A stretch of 64,000 bases of DNA from Escarpia spicata (Eukaryota; Annelida; Polychaeta; Sabellida; Siboglinidae). This document shows positions 40,544-50,546 of the stretch, in pieces; within the stretch, counting starts at the first letter, position 1; the number at the start of each line of letters is the position of its first letter. Under the pieces are notes generated by a model that worked only from the letters and a program-made list of their open reading frames with translations, was not told the origin of the DNA and did not search any database. The stretch lies in the NCBI GenBank assembly GCA_963995525.1, contig OZ023205.1, positions 70,513,145 through 70,577,144 on the forward strand, in the 5' to 3' direction. The translations under genes and the position numbers were made by a program.

Positions 40544-41835
40544 ATGGCGTTCGTAAATACAGCGTGCGAGGGCGTGAAGGCCGAACTGGACCTGTTCACC
40601 GGACCGATAACGCAGAAGAGCATCGAGAGCAGTCAGTGGACCGTCTACCAACCGCTGATGGCTCTCGACGCCGGTGGTCCTATCGAGTTCCTCATACCGG
40701 GGTCGGGTAACGACTACACGGACCTGGTGAGTCTTCAAACGTTCGTCCGCTTCAAAGTGGTTCATGGGGGACGGTACCGATCTGGCGGCCGGCACCAACG
40801 TGGCGCCGGTCAACAATTTCCTCCATTCGATGTTCAGTCAAATCGACGTGTCGCTGAACGGTACGCTCGTGACGCCGTCGACCAATATGTACGCGCACCG
40901 GGCCTACATCGAGACCCTGCTGAGTTACGGTAGCGACGCGAAATGATCGCATCTCACGGGGTCGTTGTGGTACAAAGACAGCGCCGGACACATGAACGCG
41001 CGCGGGGACGACAATACCGGGTTCGTAGCGCGGCGCGACCTGACGGCGGCCAGCGCCGAAGTGGAGATGATGGGACGCCTAGAACGTCGACGCGTTTATG
41101 CTAAACCGCCTCATACCGAGCGGCATCGACACGAAAATACGCATGGTCCACTCGAAGGACGCCTTCGCGCTCATGGGCCCGGCTGCCGCGTCGGGGTGGC
41201 GTATCGTGATACGCTCGATTTGCCTGTACGTCCGAAAAGTGAAGTTGAACCCGGAAGTCCAGCTGGCTCATATCAAAGCGTGGACTTTGGGAACGGCTAA
41301 GTTTCCGATGCGCCGCGTCGACTGCAAGTCGTTCTCGATAACGGCGGGTACGCTATCGCACACGCACGAGAACCTGTACATGGGTGCGATTCCGAAACGC
41401 ATAATCCTGATGATGATCGACAACACCGCCTACAACGGAGACTACACTAGAAATCCGTTCAACTCGCAGCACAACGACATAAACTTCCTCGCGCTCATCG
41501 TCGACGGACGTCAGGTGCCGAGCAAGCCGCTGCAGCCGGACTTCCCGCACCACCGGTGCATACGAAGCTACATGAATCTCTACGAGGCCACCGGAAAGGC
41601 GGGCGAGGACGAGGGGAACGATATATCGCGCTCGGACTTCGAAGCCGGCTACACCGTCTTCGCTTTCGACCTGACCCCCGACTGTTGCGACGGGGACCAT
41701 TTCAACGTCGTGCGTCAGGGGACCGTGGGCGCTGAAATGCAGTTCACGACGCCGCTAGCCCGACCGATGAACGTCGTCGTGTACGCGGAATTCGAGACGG
41801 TCATGGAGATCGATCGGACCCGGAACGTCCTGTAA
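40544..41835 (+). pseudogene. Major capsid protein, multiply interrupted, E2
   Basis: Collinear with the intact E1 protein. An extra base near 40762 shifts the frame after FVRFKVVH. The next frame ends at a TGA at 40944 after SYGSDAK. The third segment (SLWYKDSAGHMN to MMGRLE) is shifted again near 41088, and the rest (KIRMVHSKDAFALMG, SHTHENLYMG, FDLTPDCCDGDHFN) is open to 41835. That makes two frameshifts and one nonsense codon. Confidence 0.88.
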
Positions 41836-41852
41836 GACTGTACGTCGTAACC

Positions 41853-42308
41853 ATGGATACGTTCCAACTGATGCGTCGCCTGGAACGCGACGCGTACGCT
41901 AAACGCATCGTCGTCGGCGTCGTGCCTAAAGACGCGCTACTTACCACCGCCACCGCCGCCACTTACCCGATGGCCTTCGTGTGCAATACCGACGACGGCG
42001 GCGAACCGGGGGAGCACTGGGTGGCCGTCTACGTCGATCGGCGAGGCGTCGGCGAGTACTTCGATTCGTACGGTCTGCCACCGCTGCACGCCGACTTCCG
42101 CGCCTTCCTACACCGACACTGCGGCGACGCGTGGACGTACAACGACAAGCGATTGCAGAGCGTCGTCTCTAACGTGTGCGGACAATATTGCGTCGCCTAC
42201 CTACTCCTCCGATGTCGCGGCATGCCGTTGACGTCGTTCCAGAACCTATTCGGCACCAATCGGGTGGACAATGACCGTCTCGTATTCGATTGGCTAAGGC
42301 CACATTAA
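41853..42308 (+). CDS. Adenain-like maturation cysteine protease, E2
   Basis: A 151-residue intact protease with the same catalytic residues as E1: His in GEHWVAVYVD, Asp in YFDSYG, Gln in LQSVVSN and Cys in NVCGQYCVAYLL. It has a 6-codon longer loop (TTATAATYP region) before the His block. It is the last rightward gene, followed by AATAAA at 42331. Confidence 0.9.
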   Translation: MDTFQLMRRLERDAYAKRIVVGVVPKDALLTTATAATYPMAFVCNTDDGGEPGEHWVAVYVDRRGVGEYFDSYGLPPLHADFRAFLHRHCGDAWTYNDKRLQSVVSNVCGQYCVAYLLLRCRGMPLTSFQNLFGTNRVDNDRLVFDWLRPH

Positions 42309-42441
42309 CGCTTCGCTTTTACGTGTAGTAATAAAAAAAGATGAAATGTACGCAATTGTGTTTTATTACCCTACCTACATACATACATACATAACCCTAC
42401 CCCTAGGCGGCCCCCACCCTAGTCGAGTTAGACGAGTCGAG
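42309..42441. terminator. Convergent 3' ends, E2
   Basis: A rightward AATAAA at 42331-42336 and a leftward AATAAA complement near 42360. They are followed by a short CATA repeat and a CCCTAGGC-type GC-rich stretch plus a tandem GTCGAGTTAGACGA duplication. Confidence 0.5.
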
Positions 42442-45400
42442 TTAGACGAGTATCGGTGCCGTGGTGACACCGTCGTCGAGCACGCGGCGTTTAGCGTAGA
42501 AATAGCTCAACGCCGCGCGCTCTTGAACGTACGTCAACACGGACGAGTTTTTCACCTGGAAGCCGCGGTTCCAACCGACGCCGCTGCGTCGGTCGCGCAG
42601 TACGGCGAGGAAGGTGTGCTCGTCGATATCGTTCTGACGCTTGCTCAACCCCTTCGTGCTGTACTTCGAGCCGTTGTCACCGCCGAAGCAGTAGTACGTC
42701 TTACTGCACAGCGCCACGATTCCGTCGCCGCGCCACTCTTCTTTGAAGAGACCCGGCGTTCGTCGATCGAATAGAAGACGGCGCGCGCAGCAGCAGTCCC
42801 CACCCTCCCACGTCAGCCCGGCGACGCGGTGTTGTACGTACGCGTCCACATGCGCGTCGCAACATTCGGCCGGACACCAGAGCGACCGATTCCGAAAGTA
42901 GTGTTCGCGCAGCGCTTCCGGTACGAGCCCGTCGATGTCGTGACCCGCGAGGGCTATGTACGCCGAGTCGGTGTCCTTAGCGCAGTACTGGAAGAGCGGG
43001 CGTGGGATGTAGGCGTCGACGAAGTCGTAATAAAACTCGACCATTCGTAATTTCGCGTATTGATACACGATATAACCGATTTGAATCGGCAGGCCGTAGA
43101 CGACGGTGCGCTTTTTCAGCGCCACCTCGTACAGCTCGCCGTCGACGACGACGTCGAGTTGCCGGAAGCGATGGTTGTTGACGAGTTGCGAGGCTCCTAC
43201 CGGCGTGGCGTACTTGATATCCCGGTGCCGATCGACGCGCGTAATCGTTTTCCCATACGAACTGTTGCCGAGTAGTTTAAAGGTGTCGGCGATGATCGCT
43301 TTGTCGGGATCGACGTCGCCCTCGCGTCGCGCCGTCGACACCGTGTCGCCGAAACGGCGAAAGCACGCGATCGGCGTGTACTCGATCACCTGGTAGATGC
43401 GCGCGACGACGAGCCCGTGCTCCAGATACCAGCGTAGGAGGGGCGTGGCGAGCACGATCGCCGTGCCGAAGTAGCTACCGACGAGCCTCCGTTGAGGTCG
43501 GGTGAGTAGATCGTGCGACTTGGCGTAGCGGCGAATAAACGGGCTGAGATCGTCGCGCGTGATATCGACGTTCTTGAACACGGGCTGCATTTCGGCGAAC
43601 TTAGCGCGCAGCGCTTCCGGCACGGCGATATCGCACTGCACTGTATCATCGAGTGCGTACAGCCGCCCCCCGCCGGTTGCCATCGTGACGCGTCGGGCGG
43701 CGTCGGCGCCACGGGGGGTCTCACGGCTCGCCACTGGCACTCCCACATTTCGACGACGGCGTCGACGTGGCGGCGCAGGTAGGCCGTCACGGCGATCGTC
43801 GCGGCGTCGTCATCGGTTGTCCGTTGACGGCGTTCGTCGTCACGTGAGTCTGGCATATCGGGCAGCCGTGAAAGTAGCAGCCGTGAAATTGATACGCCGT
43901 TCGCGTGGCGGCGCACCAACCTTCGACTCGGTACTTACCGACGCGCTTCTCGCGTCCGTTCAACTTGTGCCGTATAGGAGTGCCGATGCGTTCCGCTTCG
44001 TACGTCAACCACTCTACGGCCATACGACCGTAGCGGTGCACGCGTTCCGCTCGAAAACCGGTCTCAGCGCGTCGGCGCGTGTACCAACCCGTCGGCATCT
44101 CCCGCATCATCGCCGATAGATAGAGGCCGTTCGCGTCATAGCCGACTATCGAACGACACGGGTTGGTACCTCGAATCGACGTCACGCCGGCTTCGTGATG
44201 ACGCGCGAAGATGATCGATGGACCGCCGACGATCTGCGACTGCAGTAGGCGGTGCAGGTCTTTGGTGGACTCGTTGAACAGCGAGAAATGGATTGACAGC
44301 GGCAGGTCGTTGAATAGGTACAACAACGTCAACCCCGGTACGCTGATGGCGTCCTTGAACATGTCGATGCGCTGACGGCGATAGAAGGCGAACTGCCGCT
44401 CGAGGGCCTCGAGAAACGGCGCCACATCTCGGTTATTATACCAGATTAGAAAATCGCGCAGCGTAGTCATGCGCTCGTCGCGCCACGCCGTCGCACAAAT
44501 TTCGTACTCCTCCGCGGAGATTCCCTCGCGTTTCAGGTGGCTGTAGAAAGGTTCGCGCGGCGGCAGGACGGTCTCGTCCAGGCGCGTCAACGCGTCGATA
44601 TATTCGTACGGAAAGTACCCCTTCGTCGCCGCGCAGCCGTACGCTTTCAGATAGCGCTCGTAGCTGACACCGGGCGCGAGGTAATTAGTTATGTCGAGAA
44701 ATTTCAACGTCGACGTCGTCAGGCACATGTAATTGTTCTGTCGTTTAATGGTGAACGCCGACGATGTGTGCTGCGCGTCGTCGGTTATGAGCAGGGGGTC
44801 AAGTACTTTTTGACGACATTCAAATCGTACTTACCGCTGTTGAAGCCCAATACGGGCATTTGACGAAGGTGCGTCCACAGGCGGTCGGCGAGTGCGGCGT
44901 ACGGTGACGGATCGTTGTCGTCGTCGCGTCGTCGCCGCCAGTCGTCGTCGAGCGCTTCGAGCGCCTCGAAGACCGCGTCATAGCGGGGGCGTAGAGCCGC
45001 GCACGCCGCCGCGCTCACGGCTTCCAGGTCATCGATGAGGCGGCGCGCTAGTTCGGCCGAATCACCGTTCGTGACGTAACAGCGCGCCGCTTCGTGTCCG
45101 GGCACGTTCGACGCGACGCTCACGCTGAGCATTAGTCGGTATCCGGTGGCAGATCGTTGGCGGCAAAATAACATTCAAAATCGAATCTCGCGCGGTACTG
45201 ATAGTAGCGCAGATCGTCGTCGCCGACGTCGATACCTTCGTCGTCGAGCCGCTGAAATACGGACGGCGTCGGTCTGTAGACGCCGCCGGGGAACACGTGA
45301 CGAACACCGCCTTCGCACGTCGCTTCGTGACGTCGTAACGTCGACGGGTACCGCCAGAGGGAGTTGCCGCATTTCGAGCACTTGTATGTTTTCGCGTACG

Positions 45401-46496
45401 CGCGCAGGTCGACTATGTACGAGAAGTGCTTCTCGTACAGGTTGACCTTCAGGGTCGTGGGGTGCGTTTCGATCGACCGACGGACTAGTTCGGCGGCGCC
45501 AGCCGCCGTCAGTCGATAGACGGCGATGTTGATTCCGAAAACCGTCTCCACGCGTTCCAATTCGTTCAGGCGCACGCCCTTCGTCGTCGTCGTGCCGTAG
45601 CGCGCGCGCAGTTGTTTAGCGACTCGCGTTAAACGGGTCGTATTTATTTTGGGGCCGTTCCGCGTTCCGCGACCGCCACCGCCTTGCAGGTGGAGGCCGA
45701 TGCACCGGAAGAGGCATAGATGATCGTCGTAGGGCGTGCCTCGACGATTGTTCGTCAACGTCACGACGTGCCTATTGTTGCGCACGTAGGCTGGGAGCGC
45801 GGTGCCAACGCACCCGATAGGATGGTTTAGGATGGCGTTCACGAAGTAGGTGGCGTTCGTTACTAGCTCGACCACCCACCCCGAGTCGGGACGCTGCGCG
45901 ATGACGTACTGTAGTACGTCGGTCGTGCGCACGACGTCGAGGAATCGTTCGAAAGAACGGCTATCGGTAACGAGGGCGGGCGTTTCGAGAAGGCGACCGC
46001 AGCAGTTACAGGACGAGTGAAAATAGCGGTAACGACCCGACACCTTGTGGCGTAACACGAAACCATATCTTACGTTTATTTTCAACGAATTCTTTTGTTC
46101 GCGAAACATAACCCTCAGACGCGGTTCGAGCACCCGCGTACTCGTACAGGCGGTCATGCGATAGTTGTAGCGGGACTGCACGACACCGAGCACTACCGAC
46201 GTCTCTATGCTACGTCGATGCTCGTCCACGACGCGTTGAAGAGCGTCGGATGATGGTGGTGGTGGTGGATTGGAATCCTCGGGAGGTGGCGACACCTGAC
46301 GACCGCACCGTTCCCTCAGGTGCCGTAGCATAGCGGCGCGCGTACTGTACGTTGCGCCGCATTTCGGACACTCTCGTCGCTTTACGCATAGCGCGTTATC
46401 GCCGCATCGTTTCGAACTCTTCGCGTGTCGTTCTAACGTCGACTGTTTCGCGAAATAAATTCCGCATTTCGGACATTGCCACCTAGTAGGCGGCAT
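42442..46496 (-). pseudogene. Protein-primed family B DNA polymerase, broken, E2
   Basis: Four leftward frames (46496-45132, 45174-44785, 44728-43787, 43746-42442). The N-terminus has zinc-finger pairs (CPKCGIYF, CPKCGATY). The exonuclease motifs FDFECYF, GFNSGKYDLN and YNNRDVAPF and the polymerase motifs IVGYDANGLYLS, LGNSSYGKT, KDTDSAYIAL and CSKTYYCFG are all present. Breaks are a short deletion at about 45140 (after DLPPDTD), a one-base shift near 44780 and a disturbed region near 43750-43790. ATG 46496 is favoured because a TATAAATAG box precedes it. Confidence 0.88.
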
Positions 46497-46528
46497 ACTT
46501 TTTTGTGCTGCTACTTTTTCGAGCACCC

Positions 46529-46538
46529 CTATTTATAA
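46529..46538 (-). promoter_or_regulatory. TATA box of the E2 polymerase gene
   Basis: TTATAAATAG read leftward, about 33 bases before the ATG at 46496. Confidence 0.65.
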
Positions 46539-46555
46539 CAGAGGTACTGTGGTGG

Positions 46556-46716
46556 TGGTGGTGGTACGGACATGCGCAGTGTTTTGTTAAGTAACGTGGG
46601 GCGGTGGTGGTTTTGTTAAGTAACGTACGGACATGCGCGGTGTTGTTGCGGTGGTGGTACGGACATGCGCAGTGTTGTGGTGGTGTTGGTTGCTTTCGAA
46701 CATCTAGTGTTAAGTA

Positions 46717-46754
<38 letters not shown>

Positions 46755-46895
46755 TTGTGTGTGTGTGTGTGTTTTGTTAAATAACTCGGAAACGGAACGT
46801 ACATTTTCAACGTTTTATTAAGCGTATCGTACAACGTAAAGCGATTTTTGTTATTAAAAGCAAATCAGCAGAATAAGCAGTAATGTTCATTCAGA
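46556..46895. repeat. Repeat-rich spacer upstream of the E2 polymerase
   Basis: Non-coding. ACGGACATGCGCAGTGTT recurs at about 46566, 46627 and 46660, and TTTTGTTAAGTAACGT recurs at about 46581, 46610 and, diverged, beyond. GTGGTGGTGG runs and a GT microsatellite (46718-46772) are included. It occupies the place of the E1 iteron-like repeats, but the unit sequence differs. Confidence 0.6.
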
Positions 46896-47501
46896 TTAAA
46901 GGCCGCTTCTGCACTGGATGTACACGTGCACTGCCGATTCCAGTCGAGCGCGGTTGACGAAGTCGCGCCAATCCGTGCCACGTAGCCAGTCCGACACGAA
47001 CTGGACCAAATACAGTTCCCCCGCACGCCCCGGTTGCTGTCCGTGCGCCTTAACGTGTAGTAGCTGCACGAGACGTACGAAGGTCGGTATCAGCGATCGA
47101 TGTAGACACGTTTCCAACACGGCGTTGAAGTGATGCGTGACGAGGTCGGCTACGTTGTCGTAGCGCTGTGCGTACACACGAGTAGGCCGACCCGCGCGAT
47201 AGCCGACCATATGCACGTACGGACAGCCTTTATTGACCTCGCAAGCACCGCATCGATCGCGCGCCATCTCCAGTATCATCTCACCGAGGTGTTCGGCGAG
47301 AAGGGACATCGCGTGTCGTTCATATCGACAAGCCAACTGACCCCGCCCCATCTCGACGACGTGTCGTTGTATCACTTCCGACGGTGATGGATTCCAACAA
47401 CACGACGGCACGATCTGGTGCAGACTTTCGGAAGCCGGCGGTGCACCAAGCGCCTCCTCGATGATAGCATCCAACGCGTTATCGACGACGCCCGCGCATC
47501 C
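46896..47501 (-). CDS. Conserved Polinton protein with CGxC...GCPYVHM motif, exon, E2
   Basis: A frame of about 201 residues opening in phase 0 at the acceptor GCTTTGTGCTGTAG (exon GGA at 47501) and ending at 46896. The first Met is about 50 residues in, so the start is expected from an upstream exon. The core CGACEVNKGCPYVHM plus VGYRAGRP and the FVSDWLRGTDW end match E1 13253-13870. A second acceptor, TGTTTGTAG, lies 37 bases upstream (exon start 47538). The protein family is unrecognised. The Cys pattern suggests a small metal site. Confidence 0.65.
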   Translation of the reverse strand, partial: GCAGVVDNALDAIIEEALGAPPASESLHQIVPSCCWNPSPSEVIQRHVVEMGRGQLACRYERHAMSLLAEHLGEMILEMARDRCGACEVNKGCPYVHMVGYRAGRPTRVYAQRYDNVADLVTHHFNAVLETCLHRSLIPTFVRLVQLLHVKAHGQQPGRAGELYLVQFVSDWLRGTDWRDFVNRARLESAVHVYIQCRSGL

Positions 47502-47557
47502 CTACAGCACAAAGCATGTCGTAGCGTCAGCAAGGCGCCTACAAACATACATTATAA

Positions 47558-47695
47558 TTAGTCTTCCCAGTCCCACGGCGATCGTGCGCACGACCGTAAC
47601 GCGTGCGCATACTTTGCACGCGCCTCAACGTCGTACTTCAGTAGTAGTCTCTCGAACGCAGCATCCTCAGTGGTACGTTCAAGCCGCTGTGCTCT
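47558..47695 (-). CDS. Short acceptor-opened reading frame C, E2
   Basis: A 45-residue frame that opens exactly at TGTTTGTAG in phase 0 and stops at TAA (47558-47560) within AGACTAAT. It has no Met. The sequence is charged and helical (ERLLLKYDVEARAKYAHALR) and ends SPWDWED. It resembles part of frame B (RARYAEVAL) and of the E1 frame at 13920. Translation would need a leader AUG. The function is unknown. Confidence 0.45.
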   Translation of the reverse strand, partial: RAQRLERTTEDAAFERLLLKYDVEARAKYAHALRSCARSPWDWED

Positions 47696-47714
47696 CTACA
47701 AACACACATTATTA

Positions 47715-47884
47715 TTAGTCCGCCTCTTTTTCAGCAGTAACACGAGCCAGCAGCGCAGCATCTTTCGTCTCACTATTCGTCACTGTCCGGTCCAGCAGTG
47801 TTTGTACGAACAAGGCAACCTCCGCGTACCTTGCACGCATCTTTTCGTTATTGCTAACGTGTCCAGCAGTACGCGGCGCACCTC
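47715..47884 (-). CDS. Short acceptor-opened reading frame B, E2
   Basis: Opens at the acceptor GTTTTGTCTGTAG and ends TAA at 47715 within GGACTAAT. The long frame (EKMRARYAEVALFVQTLLD, then LLARVTAEKEAD) is in phase 1 at the acceptor. The phase 0 frame starts EVRRVLLDTLAI and closes after 34 codons. A one-base indel between them would unite these, as seen in other genes of this copy, but that is speculation. About 55 residues, helical and charged. Confidence 0.4.
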
Positions 47885-47923
47885 CTACAGACAAAACAAA
47901 GTAAATGTCATGCTTTAAATAAG

Positions 47924-48040
47924 TTCGTAAGCTGAGCACCGTGCTATTATGTATCTCGACTAGAAGGCGCTCATCGCTTCGTAAGCTGAACACCAGGCCA
48001 TTATGTAATTTTCGACTATCTCGTCTAGTAGGCGCGCAGC
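47924..48040. repeat. Imperfect tandem duplication of about 60 bp
   Basis: TTCGTAAGCTGARCACC, followed by CCATTATGTA- or GCTATTATGTA-type sequence and TCGACTA, occurs twice (from 47924 and from about 47979). It covers the end of frame A and the region before the acceptor of frame B. Confidence 0.7.
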
Positions 48041-48091
48041 CTCGTAATTAGTCGGTTTACGCGTTAGCAACGCTGCCACCAGCGGGGACTC
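47960..48091 (-). CDS. Short acceptor-opened reading frame A, E2
   Basis: A 43-residue frame from the acceptor TTGTGTTATAG (exon GAG at 48091, phase 0) to TAG at 47960. It is helical (EAARLLDEIVENYIM). The first Met is residue 31. It directly follows the RPA-like gene, whose stop lies in CTACTAATG. The function is unknown. Confidence 0.4.
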   Translation of the reverse strand, partial: ESPLVAALLTRKPTNYEAARLLDEIVENYIMAWCSAYEAMSAF

Positions 48092-48110
48092 CTATAACAC
48101 AAGAAACCCA

Positions 48111-48833
48111 TTAGTAGTCGTCGTCGTCGTCGACGTATCTCTTCAGTGTGCGCACCGTATAAGACGCCTCGCCTTGCCAGGTCGTCTTACGCACACTGAG
48201 CTCCACTTTCGTACCTGTTAATTCAAGCACAGTATCACGAAGTTCCTCCTCGTTTAATTCCACCAAGTAATCAGCCCGGTACTCAACGAGCTTAGCCATT
48301 TGCGTGTCAAACAGCGTTAGCCAAAGCTCATCTTCTTCGTCATCGGCGTCTCGTATCATCACACGAAGCGCAAATAAATTTTTCACCACATCCTGTTCAC
48401 CGTGGGTTCGACATAGCATAATGCCATCTGTGGTTTTCTGATACAGCTTGCGCCGGCAATGGGAACATCCCCTATACGTGCACTGGTCTTTGTAAGACAC
48501 AGCCTCGATAAAGGCGGGTGTCTTAAGTTTATATACGCCGTTCTCAGCGCACGCCAGCTCCCTCACACTCACCAATGTAGCCTGTGACGATGTTGCAGTG
48601 CTGCACTCTCTCTCAAGCGAAGCGCGCCGAGTCGGTTGCTCCAAAGCCGCTTCATCAGCCCCACGTTTACGCCCGATCGGCGACGCTATAACCAACACGG
48701 GTCTCTTAGCAGGAGGCGTTGTCTCCGCCGCAGCTGCTATCGGTTGCTGCTGACTTCCGCTCGCCTTAGAAGCCTGCTTACGCATCGCCTTCAACTTTTT
48801 CGTCGGTGTCGTCATCTCGATATTGTCGGCCAT
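48111..48833 (-). CDS. RPA-like ssDNA-binding protein, E2
   Basis: 240 residues from the preferred ATG (MADNIEM). The N-terminal third is a Lys/Ala/Pro/Ser-rich tail with a basic GRKRG-type signal. The C-terminal part has CTYRGCSHCRRK and MLCRTHG, the zinc arrangement of an RPA70-like OB fold, then an acidic strand (DADDEEDELWLTLFD) and the VELSVRKTTWQGEASYTVRT segment shared with E1. It is expected to bind single-stranded DNA in replication. An upstream in-frame ATG at 48896 lies only 18 bases from the TATA box, so it is probably before the transcript start. Confidence 0.65.
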   Translation of the reverse strand: MADNIEMTTPTKKLKAMRKQASKASGSQQQPIAAAAETTPPAKRPVLVIASPIGRKRGADEAALEQPTRRASLERECSTATSSQATLVSVRELACAENGVYKLKTPAFIEAVSYKDQCTYRGCSHCRRKLYQKTTDGIMLCRTHGEQDVVKNLFALRVMIRDADDEEDELWLTLFDTQMAKLVEYRADYLVELNEEELRDTVLELTGTKVELSVRKTTWQGEASYTVRTLKRYVDDDDDY

Positions 48834-48913
48834 TCTCGCGGTGGAAGAACGTTTGCTGCTGCTGTAATAAGTCAGACCACTTGCGTTATACCACATAGCA
48901 ATTTTTCAACCGG

Positions 48914-48921
48914 TTTATATA
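48914..48921 (-). promoter_or_regulatory. TATA box of the E2 leftward early-type cluster
   Basis: TATATAAA read leftward. It would drive the RPA-like gene and, by the splicing model, the short frames beyond it. Confidence 0.6.
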
Positions 48922-48932
48922 AGCAACATACG

Positions 48933-49503
48933 GCGCATGCGCGCTTAACACATAACGCCCTAATCGACGGTTCTATTACAACATTTCACGCATGCGTTCT
49001 AACGCATAACTACCTAGTATCCGATGTCTTTTACTTTCGGAAAAAAATGAACGGTCGTTGACAAACGTTTATTTACAGCCAATTTTAATAAAATAATAAC
49101 ACTACACAATTCCCTACTCTCCACTGATCCTATACAACGCTTAAATTCATACTTTTAACGATTCGGTTAGGTTTTGGAAAGAGCATTGTTCTCTCTTCGC
49201 ATTCCGATCACGATAAGCTATCGCCCCCATTAGCGTCACGCGCGCCGCAGCTGGTTTGCGTCACCATTCGGTTTCCAGTTATTGCCAAGAAAAAAATCTA
49301 CGTTCACGTTAGTGCGTTCGTTGTCAAATGTGACTTTCACATCGAATTTCTATATTATTAATACTCCACAACATGCCTGATCCCTAACTAAGCGTATACA
49401 ACGCTTCATTTTATGCATTTAAACGTTCGTTTATTGTTATTTTGATCTCTTTGCCTTCGATGTTTTACGTCACTTTCGCGCATGCGCGCTTAACGCATAA
49501 CGG
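48933..49503. repeat. Three direct repeats in the divergent promoter region, E2
   Basis: CGCATGCG, then Y-rich TTAACRCATAAC, occurs at 48935-48956, 48989-49010 and 49479-49501, all in the same orientation, between the leftward RPA-like gene and the rightward two-exon gene. ACGGTC or ACGGTT words follow two copies. Related CGCATGCATG words occur near 50630 and 50763. A binding site for a transcription or replication factor is likely, but unidentified. Confidence 0.6.
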
Positions 49504-49544
49504 ACTTTAGAAAATAATGCAACGGTCTTTGCTCATTTTCGATC

Positions 49545-50518
49545 ATGGCCGCCTCCCTGACGCCTGCTACGCGAGAGCCTGCCGCCGCGAACGAACAGCG
49601 GTACGTTATATTTTTTATTTATTTCTTATTATTTACTTTTATAACTTATTATTTAGTATCCTATCTGTAATTCTTTATATTCTTTAATTATATATGTAAT
49701 TCTTTATTAATTAATATTTAGTACAGCTGTAAGTTTTCATTCTTTATTAATTACTTTTATAACTTATATTTAGTACAGATGTAAGTTTTCATTCTTTATT
49801 AATTACTTTTATAACTTATTATTTAGTATCCTATATGTAATTCTTTATATTCTTTAATTATATATGTAATTCTTTATTAATTAATATTTAGTACAGCTGT
49901 AAGTTTTCATTCTTTATTAATTACTTTTTATAACTTATTATTTAATTACTTATATTTAGTACAGATGTACGTTTTCATTCTTTATTAATTACTTTTATAA
50001 CTTATTATTTAGTACATTTTCCTATATGTAATTACAATTATTTAATTGTCAAATGCGTTATTTACAGAATCCACCTGCCACGCCCTATCATACTGCCAAC
50101 ACGGGGAAACGCCGACGATAGGCCTGTCTGTCGCGTCCCCGCCGTGCCACGCGCACCAACTCCCGTCGACTTCCGGGGGTCAGAAGACGATGATCCAGCC
50201 GGCTTCCCGGGATTGACAGACGATGAATTCCTCTCCACTACCTCCCCGTTCATAGCCGACAGGGCTTCGGATGACGACGATGATTATGCCGGCGGTCTCA
50301 TCTCATCGTTTACCGTACGCGGGGCTGGTGGATCATGGTACACGCCTGTCCCCGCTAACGAACAATACGAGCGTCGCGGCTTTAACTTGCCGTTAGTGCC
50401 AGCCGGTCGCTCGACGTTATTGCAACGACAGTTTGACGCGGACCGTTCACTAACAGCTCGGCTACCACACTTGAGCCAAGCTCAGGGCCGCCCCGCCTGG
50501 TTCACGTCGCCACCGTGA
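49545..50518 (+). CDS. Two-exon gene for an acidic protein of unknown function, E2
   Basis: Exon 1 (49545-49600) starts ATGGCCGCC and ends at a GTACGT donor. The intron is 49601-50067 with a TTTACAG acceptor, and exon 2 is 50068-50518. Joined in frame, the protein has about 168 residues. It has an Ala/Pro-rich head, an acidic middle (GSEDDDPAGF and ASDDDDDYAGG) and a Pro/Arg-containing tail (LVPAGRSTLLQRQFDADRS). I recognise no domain. It is transcribed away from the RPA-like gene and followed by AATAAA at 50527. The corresponding part of E1 is missing. Codons and GC content resemble other Polinton genes. Confidence 0.55.
49601..50067. repeat. AT-rich intron made of tandem repeats
   Basis: Words such as TTTTCATTCTTTATTAATTAC, TTTATAACTTATTATTTAGTA and CTATATGTAATTCTTTATAT recur. 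A higher-order unit of about 180 bp appears twice with further partial units of about 55-60 bp. It contains many TTTAG acceptor-like words. Confidence 0.75.
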
Positions 50519-50526
50519 ATTTTATT

Positions 50527-50532
50527 AATAAA
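50527..50532 (+). terminator. Poly(A) signal of the two-exon gene
   Basis: AATAAA, nine bases after the TGA stop. Confidence 0.55.
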
Positions 50533-50546
50533 CAAACATAACTTAC

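Larger units (their letters stand above)
47501..48091 (-). other. Splice-acceptor array of the E2 leftward cluster
   Basis: Five strong 3' splice sites follow one another: TGTTATAG before 48091, GTCTGTAG before 47884, TGTTTGTAG before 47695, TGTTTGTAG before 47538 and GTGCTGTAG before 47501. Stop codons of the preceding frames lie in or close to CTAAT-type branch-point sequence (CTACTAAT, GGACTAAT, AGACTAAT), 20-40 bases upstream of the next acceptor. No TATA boxes are seen between them. A shared leader exon supplying the AUG is inferred. E1 has an equivalent array at 14318, 14146, 14075 and 13870. Confidence 0.55.
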
